Shown here in pieces: positions 55,924 through 64,000 of a stretch of 64,000 nucleotides of DNA (the first letter of the stretch is position 1; each line of letters begins with the position of its first letter). The notes under the pieces are model-generated. The model saw only the letters and a list, made by a program, of their open reading frames with translations, was not told where the DNA came from and ran no database searches. A program made the translations under genes and the position numbers. The stretch comes from Trichosphaerium sp. ATCC 40318 (Eukaryota > Discosea > Flabellinia > Trichosidae): the NCBI GenBank assembly GCA_038496445.1, contig JALMLS010000504.1:62001-126000 (forward strand), written 5' to 3'.

Positions 55924-57511
55924 TTAGCTACGGCTTCTGCTGCGTCGCCTACGTCTACGTTTGTGGCCATCATCGGAATCACTTCGACTACGACTATGAC
56001 TGCGCTTACGCTTATAGTCTCTGTCTCTATCACGACGACTACGGCGTCTGAAAAGGTGAGTATAAAATATTCCTTCTTTGAAAGAAAAACTAAAGTAGCT
56101 AAGAGCACTTACCTATCATCACGATCACCGCTTCTATCACGTCTCCTACGTCTATGATCACGATCATCACGTCTAGGTGAACGTCTACGCCTTCTATCAT
56201 CACGTCTGTCATCGCGTCTATCATCACGGCGATCTCCTCTTCGGTTGCTAAAAGAAACAATAAGTCACGGGTAAAAAAAAATAACAGCAACTTTGCATCA
56301 ACAGATAAAAATTGTAGAGTGCTTTCAGTACAGCAAGAACATGTTAATGGCATATACATGCATAATTTTAATACTTTTAATGAGCAATAAAGCCGACAAT
56401 TAAGGAAATTTCAAAAAAACGAAAAAAAAAAGTGCCAAAAATGTGTCAAAAAAAAAAAAAGTTGTAGAGGCACACGTACCGTTTGTTTTCTTCTCTGCTT
56501 TTAGCCACGACTTCTTCTAGCTCCTTAAGTTTTTCTCGGATCAATAAAAATCCTTTGTACAGTTTGCCATTCCTGAATTTGTCCAAGTCGTCTCCATCTT
56601 TACGCAAGTATGATCCACAAACATCATCAACACTGAGAGAACAAAAGCGTTAGTTACTCGTGGCGCGTAGTGGAAAAAAAAAAACAAAAAAGGTGAATAT
56701 ACTTACTACATGTTCATTTGTTGCTCATCGCTTTGGTACGTATTCTCTTTCATCAGTTCTTGCTTTATTTTTGCGATTTGCTCCTCGAAGCTGCTGTAAA
56801 GCGTCAAATCTCCTTGTTCTCCAGCTTCTGCCATTTTATCCTGTAATTCTGTAATTTCACGACGTAGGGGGTTCTGTGCAAGCTATGGCGGGAGTCAGTC
56901 ATGGCTTCAAAAAAAAAAAAACGATTTAGTTTAATAATGAATTCAGGCCATACAATGCCGTCTTGACGCTCTGCGAGTTCTCTCTTGCGTTTTTGTATCT
57001 TTCTGTCACATTTATAAACAATGTCCTTCAAAAAGTAGTACAGTTCCTTTTCGTAGCCGTAATCCTTACCAGCTTCACGAGCCGCCAAGTATCTTTCATG
57101 TTAAGGCAGTTTAAACTACAGAAGCTGTCGTTTTATGAAAAAACCGGTTAAAAAGCTTTTCGTTTAAAAAGGTGTTTAGGATACTCTTCTCGTAGTATGT
57201 CAGAACATTCTCTGTGATTTGAGCCCAGATGTTCTTTCTGAAAGAGAAAGTTACAAAGAATCGTATAAATTATAACGTACTGTGTTTGTAAAGAGGTTGT
57301 ATACGTTTATACCTATAATGAAGGTTATTTTGACTAAATAATTGCTAATGTACCCCAAACCAAGTAGTATTTACATACGTCATCATCTGTGAACTTTTTC
57401 TTCTCTCCAGGCTCCAGAGAATCCCTGTTAAAGTTAAAATGGCGAAAAACCTTATAATCCGTACCTATCAGGTCCTAGGAGAGCATCTAACTGTTTGCGG
57501 AAATCATCCAT
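55924..57511 (-). CDS. LUC7-like U1 snRNP-associated splicing factor with RS tail
   Basis: Starts MDDFRKQLDALLGPDR (57511), the LUC7 start pattern, then DSLEPGEKKKFTDDD. Middle exons give NHRECSDILREEYP, AAREAGKDYGYEKELYYFLK and DIVYKCDRKIQKRKRELAER, the typical LUC7 helix. Then come QDKMAEAGEQGDLTLYSSFE and QIAKIKQELMKENTYQ. The second zinc-finger region reads VDDVCGSYLRKDGDDLDKFR, then NGKLYKGFLLIREKLKELEE. The tail is an Arg/Asp- and RS-rich stretch (RRDDRRDDRRRRRSPRRDD, then RKRSHSRSRSDSDDGHKRRR). LUC7 proteins contact the U1 snRNP-5' splice site pair. The usual His ligands of the second finger are replaced by Phe/Asn/Tyr. Exons 2-4 were assembled by similarity. Confidence 0.65.
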
Positions 57512-57929
57512 CGCTTTGAATACTCAATGTATTTTCGAGATTCTTTAAATGCACTACCACGCGTACGTTTATCAACACGTATGTACAGCAAGTCAATTCT
57601 TAACGAATAATACAAACTCAGAAGAAAAGTAAGACGAGTTCAGTCAAAACGCTTCAAAAAAAAGTTAAAAAAATGTCGTCCAAGCTTTTTTACGATGTAC
57701 GCCAAATCACGTTTTGTGTCAGAAGTGTCACGTGTCAAGCGTTAATATGTAAACAAGAGGTTAAAGAGACGCCAATGGCGTCAATATTTAATTAAATAAG
57801 TTCTCCCCAATTTCCCTACAAATACACCCTTTTGTGAATTCTTTCAATCACTCGGTTTTTTTTTTCTCCTTCCTTTTGTTGGCTGCGCTGTTAATACCAT
57901 AGCTTACCCACAAACGAAAAAGTAGTTCT
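57512..57929. other. Spacer, no gene seen
   Basis: CACGTG near 57728 and T-rich stretch near 57858. Nothing else. Confidence 0.4.
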
Positions 57930-58948
57930 TTAAGACAACACTGCTGTTCTCCTTTCTATCCATTTAACTGGCGCTTGTTTTGCTTTAACTACAGTAGACC
58001 AAGGCTTCCAAACACCTGTCGCTAGTGAATTTGAAAAAGCGTTCGTTTCCTTCCAACATCCTTGAAGGCCTTTGTTTCTCGTATTTGTAATGACAAGTGC
58101 GTTTATAGTATTGTTACGAATTCGGGTATTTGCTTCGGGTTTTTTCACGCCACCTTTTAAGGGTGAAGAGGCAATTTCAAACTTTCTCTTCAATTTTCTT
58201 TTTGAAACATCAAAGTTTATAATAGTCGTTTTATGCATCACGTGATATTCTCCGTCTTGAACCTTTTTGTTTTAAAACAAGTTAGTAATTAGTAAGAATC
58301 ACAAATGGATCAATTCTTTAAAATATAAGCGTGAGATTTTCTCACAACGCAAAGAAAGAAAGGAAGAAAAAAAAAAAAAAAAAACTAAACGGAACAAAAT
58401 ATCTTCCGTTTAATAAGTTGCCCGTATCACTGCTTTTCTGCTTTTTGTAAAAGTTACAAGAAGATTTATGGTAACTTCTGTCACCTCTCTTTGTAAAGAT
58501 AACTTGGCTGCAACATAAGAGTTTTTTAAAGAAAAAACAAGGGTACCTGAGAGTAAGCAAGTTTTTCCCTTAGAGGGCTTTCGACGTCGACTTCTCCGTT
58601 CAGTTTTATTGGCATACATTGTAAAGGATCGCACGTGGCTCTTTCGAAAGGGTGCTTTGAATACCTGTCGTTAGGGTGTTTTGTGCTTATGTACTTAAAA
58701 AAGTCCATAGCGTCCTTCCTGCCTCTAAAGTCTTGTTCCTTTCTGAAATTGACTGAAGCGTTATGGTACGACGTCAAACTACTTAATATCGCTGCTGTAC
58801 TCTCTGCACTATCAATATCTACTTGAGATCTTTCCATGGGAGCTGTTGTTACTACGGTAGGGATGGAATAGGAGTAATTAGAGGCAGCTGTCACTTCTCT
58901 AAAATTCATTAGTGACAGGATGGATTCATGTGTTTTTTTTCCCGGCAT
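57930..58948 (-). CDS. Hypothetical protein, two exons
   Basis: Exon 1 (58948-58549) encodes MPGKKTHESILSLMNFREVT, VDIDSAESTAAILSSLTSYH, FRKEQDFRGRKDAMDFFKYI and GEVDVESPLREKLAYSQ. It joins at TCAG|gtacc to VQDGEYHVMHKTTIINFDVS, LKRKFEIASSPLKGGVKKPE and NKGLQGCWKETNAFSNSLAT. It ends KWIERRTAVLS, stop. About 245 residues, basic, soluble, no signal peptide. I do not recognise it; frame and codon usage look real. Confidence 0.5.
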
Positions 58949-59669
58949 GTCCCTCGTCTATATCGGTAGATATAATATGTCTATAGAACCTAACTAGCGT
59001 TTATTCTACTGGGTCGCTTCACAAATAAATCATAGTGGTTGATTATGCGCTAGTTGTTTTTTAAGTTTTCGCAGGAAAAACACAAAAAAAAAAAAAACTA
59101 CTTTAAATGTTTTTTCGCTAAAGGTGACTGAGAAGAAGGCCATTTCCATGAACTTCACCCGCTCCAATGCGGAGTTGACTCCCAAGAATATATTCATGTT
59201 AGCTGAATGCCTAAAATAACGTTTCCTCGCGAGAAAAGGTGTCATATATCAATGGAAGGTTGAGTCACGTGATATATTTTAAACTAAGCAAAACTTGCGC
59301 TGGGAAACGCACAACCCAAAAAAAATTTAAAGAAAAGAATACAACGTCCGAAAACCGACTTGCGAATTGACAAAGATACCAAAGAGAGTTACACAAAAGA
59401 CACGCGAACAAAAAAAAAAAATCAGAAATGCTTTGGATCATTTTTTTGAGATTTTCAAAGTTTGTTTCCTAGTTAACTGCAAACGACACTTGACGCACAA
59501 TGAGGTGTACTATTGCTCTTATTGGTAGTGTATGTATCGTATGAAAGGGTCTAAATGAGTAAGTTTTTGGTTTGAAACGAGGTGGTTATTAAAAAGTCAA
59601 AGGACTCTACAACGTTTGAGTGTCGTTGTGTACGGATCTCGGGAGTACTACGTCGGTTATGGTTATTAA
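58949..59669. other. Intergenic, no confident gene
   Basis: Contains a minus-strand open frame of 71 codons without similarity, TCACGTGA near 59264 and A-rich runs. Confidence 0.4.
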
Positions 59670-62632
59670 ATGCTATCAAAGGCAAAAACACTTATATTGC
59701 CTGTACGTACGCGTGGGCGCTTTTTCTGTGCCTCTGGAGCCATAGCAGGGTCTTTAAAAGAAATTGGTGCGGAAAAAGATAAAACGCAATGGGGAGATCC
59801 AAAAACCCGCTTGAAGTTTTTAAACAAGGTGTGTTACGCTAATAACGAAATATGACTTGTGTTACATTCAAACTTAAGGTGCACAGTGCGTTACGGTTAC
59901 AATCGCCGAGTGCGTGGTATGGTGTTACTGTCAGTGATATTGCTGCGCTTGGAGGGAGAACGTTACTTCGGTACACAGTGACACTTGCGGGTAAAGCTTA
60001 AAATGGTGTAGTGAGTACGATTACAACTTGCATGGGTTATTGGAGGAACATTACGCGCCTCAGAGATGGGATCGATGGAAAATGCGTAAGAAGAGCTACA
60101 ATCTTCTTTTTTCGCTTTGAACGGTTAGTAATATGATATTTAGAGGTTAATCATCCCGGATTTTGGGAATGTAAGCGTGTACAACGGCGTTTTTTGAAAC
60201 ATGTAAGTTTTTTTTTTCGTTATGCTCTCTGACACGTGTATGTAACTCATAGGTATCCAAAAACTTAAACATTAAACAACTGTCGGATTGGTATAGAGTT
60301 TCTCAAGGATCCATTGTTCAACTTGGAGGAGCTGGCCTTCTACGGTACCTAGTTGTTGATTAATTAATGCAATTTTTTTTTTTTTTTTTTTTTTTGAATT
60401 TCAAGAAAAATTGAAACTGTCACTTTTGTGACTTGTAAAAAAATCCCTTATCGCAATAGTATATAAGTACACAGTGATAGATAATTCAGAGTGATTTTGA
60501 AGTGTCCAACACGTGTTTTGTTTGGCCATCATCATTCTAAAACCTTTGTTAAAGTCAGCATGGATACTCACTGGCGTCTGTATTGAAAACACATTATCCG
60601 AATCATGAATGGCATGGCTACCGTCTAGGTACTAGCATTATAGGACTCTGATTGTTATTGTTTAGACTCGTCTTAACCGTTCTTTTCTAGAGCGAGTACC
60701 AAGCAAATTTTGGGCTTCAACTCGTCATCAGAAAGATTTTTTATCACATGTACGTCAAACCACGTGATACATTTTGGAGTTGGATGGAACTAGTAATTTA
60801 CCTTTAATAGCTTGAAAGTAAGTTTTCTATAACGAAGATGGAGGACTGGTATAAAATCTCAGTCAATAACTTTAACTCTATTGGTGGTCATGGTCTTCTG
60901 AGAGGGTATACTTAAAGTAGTTTATTTTGTCTTTTTTTTTTTCTTCAGTTTTTAGCTTTTTGAGGAGTTATGTTACTTTGTTTGTCTAATATATAACCTA
61001 GCAAGTATATGTCTTCGTTACAGGGATTACTGAAAAGAGTATATCCGGATTTTGAGTGGGTACCATGGCGTTTCAGTGCGTTTTTTTAGATTTTCTCCAA
61101 AGATTTTTTTATTTTACTTTGTTCTTTGTCTCTTGCTCCATCATCATTGTTATGGTGACCAAGGTCCTATGATTACCGTCTAAGACTGCTAACTTTATTT
61201 TTCAAACACAGAAAGCGTTCCTCAAGGCTTCTGGGATTCAGTAGATAATAGAATTGCTTTTATCATTGATGTAAGGATACACATATATTTGTTTATTATT
61301 TTCTATTTGTAACTCATCTTTTTCCAAGGCTGAGAAAGAGCTAAGGATTGAAAAGATGGAAGATTGGTATGATGTAAAGATAAACGAACTTGGACCTCTG
61401 GGAGGACGGGGTTTAGTGACGTGAGTTGCTGTGATTTTTTCAAAGAAAACTATTTCTTTTTTCAGCTATTAGTTTTCGAGTATGTGGCTGACTCTCTAGT
61501 GTCCAAGGTTCAATCGAAGCTTTGTTAAGAGGATGTTATCCAGATTATAATTGGGATGGGACACGTTTTCGTCGTATGAAGGAAAAAGCAAAACGTGGGT
61601 ACTGGTAAGTCATCTCGACGTTTGCTCTTTTTTATTCATTTGTGCTGACACGTGTTCTTTTCCTTTAAGGCAACGCTCTGAAAATGTTAAACCATTCTTA
61701 AAGAAGGTTGAACGTAGATTTAACATAACAGATGCGAGTGGTTGGTATAGAGTGAGTGCCATGGATATAGGACAACTGGGACAAGGTACAATTTGTTTCG
61801 CAGCTTTGGAATCATTACATCTCTTGTTTTTTTTTTGTTTTCTGAGTTTCGTTGACTCCTTTATCAAGGTGCTGTTCATTATTGGCCACAAATGATTTTA
61901 TCACTTTACCCTAATCATAATTGGAGATTTAACCAATTCGCTAGAAGAGAAAAAAAAACAATACAAAGGCACTTACTTTTTGAACTGTTGACGATTATGT
62001 TGCTTTAATTTTGCTTTAATGAGCATGTGTACTGATATTTTTTTATTACACAGGTTGCTTGTTAATGCTGCAACACGCATATTCCCTCAAGAAAGATTTG
62101 AAGAGGAGTACCGCCTTGGCATGGCAAATGATACATCCGGCGCTGTTTTAACTCTTGATGTTTATTTCCCAGACCTAGAATTGGCTTTAGAGTATCAAGG
62201 AGAGCACCATTATGAAGAAGTAAATGCATTTGGTCCTACAAGATTACAGCAACTAAGAGACACAGAAAAAGCAATAAAATGCCGAGAGCACGGTATGCAA
62301 CACTAGTTATCTCCTGAGAAAGAAATTCTCTAATTTTTTTTTCTTACCTCCAGGCATCACACTTGTCCCAGTACCTTATTGGTGGAACCCTCAAGATTTG
62401 GAATCATTATCATCAACAATAGCGTACCATAAGCCTGATCTTAATATGAAAATTACTGTTCAACCACTTATCTCAAAACCTCCTGAAGCGTTGCTTCCAA
62501 GCACATTACACCAATGTACGTTATTTGCTTTTTTTAAAACACGTGTTTTCTGACTTTCAAATAAAAGCTGTGAGAGGACCTACATCGAATGCCATGGATC
62601 CAAGAGTATCCCATGCAATGCCTATTATGTAA
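59670..62632 (+). CDS. WYxV/GG-repeat protein with C-terminal PD-(D/E)XK nuclease-like domain (paralogue 2)
   Basis: The ATG at 59670 starts MLSKAKTLILPVRTRGRFF, a basic amphipathic leader like a mitochondrial presequence. Five repeats follow: WYGVTVSDIAALGGRTLL, WYRVSQGSIVQLGGAGLL, WYKISVNNFNSIGGHGLL, WYDVKINELGPLGGRGLV and WYRVSAMDIGQLGQ. Between them are VYPDFEWVPWRF, CYPDYNWDGTRF and LYPNHNWRFNQF motifs. The C-terminal domain reads LTLDVYFPDLELALEYQGEH, then LRDTEKAIKCREHG, then ITLVPVPYWWNPQDL. Catalytic Asp and Glu-x-Gln are intact. Each repeat is spread over one or two small exons. Stop TAA at 62630. The family, known from other protists and Mucoromycota by memory, has no established function. 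Confidence 0.6.
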
Positions 62633-63311
62633 TACATCCATAATGGCGTATAAACCCCATAGCCTGGAACTATTGTATATTAAAGAAAAAACCCAAAAAA
62701 TTTAATCGTCCAATGTAAAAAAGGTTTCCTGTTACTTTATGCTACCACATACAGCTTAAAACGTTAAGCCATGTTGTCATGGGTGTGATAAATATAATTT
62801 TCTTCGTCAAAGTGAAAAAAAACACATGAGTAATTTCTCCAAAAATGGCGTCCACGTGATTTTATTATTTTCTATTAGGTTGTCAACTTTTTCTCATAAG
62901 TGACCTTGGTGATGTTTCAGAAGTTACTATTGCATGTGACACTCGCTACTCAGGTAAAGCTTTGGTTATTTTAACTGAACAAAATAATTAATTGAATGAT
63001 GCTGTGTAGGTTTGGAAAAAGCAACACTCACTTGCTGTTGACAATTTGGATATTGAGAAACCAAGTGTATGTGTTTTTTCTCTTGATAACAACCTTAATA
63101 TTGAGTTATTTAGGGTTTTTGTTTGTACAAGAGATGCATGTCGCACAAACCTTAGAATACAACAAACTTCACAAAGTCATTGTCTCAATAATAAAACTAA
63201 TTTCACAAATTTGTTTGAAAAATGTTACTAAAAAAAAAAAGAGCAAAAACTGTTCGCTTGCATGATAAAAAAAAGTTTGTTTATTCTTCTATTCTTTTAT
63301 AATTCTTTAAT
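62633..63311 (+). other. Spacer with a possible short coding fragment
   Basis: At 62879-62953 an exon-like stretch (CQLFLISDLGDVSEVTIACD) ends at GTAAAG. It can join at 63007 to WKKQHSLAVDNLDIEKPS and an unmatched frame ending at 63231. No start was found. Probably a relic or an unrecognised small gene. Confidence 0.25.
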
Positions 63312-64000
63312 CTAAATTAATCTTCTACTAATCCAGGGACCTTGATGGTTTTCACGTGATATAGAAAACGTGCCAGCCAGCCGAAGTGTTTCTATACCTT
63401 TGTCACTCACTTTTGTTCCTCCCAGTCTAATAGTGTGAACACCTGCTAGGGCATTAACACATTCATCTGTAACACTTGCAAATCTCAGAGAAATATCGTG
63501 GACACCCGAAAGTGCTTTTACACCTTCATCCGTAACTTTAGTGCTCTCTAGAGATATAGTGTGTACACCTGAAAGTGCTTCAACACCTTCATCCGTAACC
63601 TTAGTGCTCTCTAGATCTATAGTGTGTACACCTGAAAGTGCTTTGACTCCTTCATCTGTAACTTTAGTGTCCTTAAGGTCAATAGCATGAACACCTGCTA
63701 ACGCTTTGATCCCTTCATCTGTTATCAGGGAAGAATGGGCAAGTTTAATGGTATGAACACCCGCAAGTGCTTTTACACCATCATCTGTAACTTTAGTGTA
63801 CTCCAGATCAATAAAATGGACTCCTGCAAGTGGTTTTACACCTTCATCAGTCACTCTTGTAGAACGAAGGTATATTGTGTGAACACCCGCAAGTGCTTTC
63901 AAACCTTCATCTTTTACTCGGATTCCTACTAAAGTAATTGTATGAACCCCTTGCAAGTGCTTTGACACCTCTGTATGTAACCTTGGTTTCATTGAGGATG
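63312..64000 (-). CDS. Leucine-rich repeat protein, partial at right edge, with frameshift
   Basis: At least eight 23-residue LRRs: VTDEGVKALSGVHTIDLEST, VTDEGVEALSGVHTISLEST, ITDEGIKALAGVHAIDLKDT and others. They resemble AMN1/cysteine-containing-type LRRs and arrays found in giant-virus and algal genomes. The C-terminus is ETLRLAGTFSISRENHQGPW, then ISRRLI, stop. Near 63950 one extra A shifts frame: upstream repeat sequence (NETKVTYRGVKALA) continues in another phase toward the edge. LRRs of this kind bind proteins; partner unknown. Confidence 0.7.
   Translation of the reverse strand, partial: SSMKPRLHTEVSKHLQGVHTITLVGIRVKDEGLKALAGVHTIYLRSTRVTDEGVKPLAGVHFIDLEYTKVTDDGVKALAGVHTIKLAHSSLITDEGIKALAGVHAIDLKDTKVTDEGVKALSGVHTIDLESTKVTDEGVEALSGVHTISLESTKVTDEGVKALSGVHDISLRFASVTDECVNALAGVHTIRLGGTKVSDKGIETLRLAGTFSISRENHQGPWISRRLI
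63380..63960. repeat. 69-72-bp tandem repeat of the LRR gene
   Basis: About eight units of CACCTTCATCNGTAACTTTAG-type DNA encoding the LRRs; neighbouring units at 63530-63660 differ by only a few bases, so recent unit duplication is likely. Confidence 0.85.

Overview
The window is 64 kb of a compact, AT-rich eukaryotic nuclear genome. Genes are split by many short introns (about 33-100 nt) that mostly begin GTACGT or GTAAGT and end TAG or CAG; a few begin GC. A clear spliceosomal U2 snRNA, FYVE, F-box, LUC7-like and AAA+ proteins, and Thr/Pro-rich surface-protein stalks fit a free-living unicellular protist. Thr/Pro stalks and 23-residue LRR arrays are common in stramenopiles and other algae or protists, but the sequence does not fix the lineage. 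I saw no bacterial operon features, tRNA genes or CRISPR arrays.

Layout. 1-0.6 kb: 5' part of an FAD-dependent oxidase leaving the left edge. 1.7-5.6 kb: small membrane protein, HAD-type 5'-nucleotidase (start codons of the two only 57 bp apart) and an F-box protein. 6.1-11.0 kb: two tandem type I membrane proteins with DNRLRE-like ectodomains. 12.2-15.9 kb: Vps41-like HOPS subunit. 16.2-17.8 kb and 59.7-62.6 kb: two members of a family with WYxV...GGxxLL repeats ahead of a PD-(D/E)XK nuclease-like domain. 19.9-24.1 kb: FYVE protein and a secreted Cys-rich protein. 25.3-34.1 kb: a complete Ty3/gypsy retrotransposon on the minus strand with apparently identical LTRs. It is split between protease and reverse transcriptase by a 1.97-kb palindrome-rich insert with terminal inverted repeats. 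34.6-43.1 kb: AAA+ ATPase, 2H phosphoesterase-RRM protein, small membrane protein, and a GTPase with a Cys-rich region and a CaaX end. 43.1-44.9 kb: gene relics. 44.9-49.3 kb: secreted M12B-like metalloprotease with a long Thr/Pro stalk. 49.5-51.0 kb: U2 snRNA, a diverged U2-like copy, a U2 fragment and a dispersed repeat. 51.3-54.7 kb: small secreted proteins in tandem. 55.9-58.9 kb: LUC7-like splicing factor and an unknown protein. 63.3 kb to the right edge: LRR protein with an apparent frameshift.

How genes relate. Two themes stand out: a surface or secreted set with Thr/Pro stalks (DNRLRE pair, Cys-rich protein, metalloprotease, small secreted proteins), and membrane traffic (Vps41-like, FYVE). 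The hexamer CACGTG, often within TCACGTGA, occurs roughly 60 times by eye, far above chance, in promoters, introns and some exons but almost never inside the retrotransposon. Exon models were assembled by hand from splice signals and reading frame. Gene identity is more reliable than individual exon borders.
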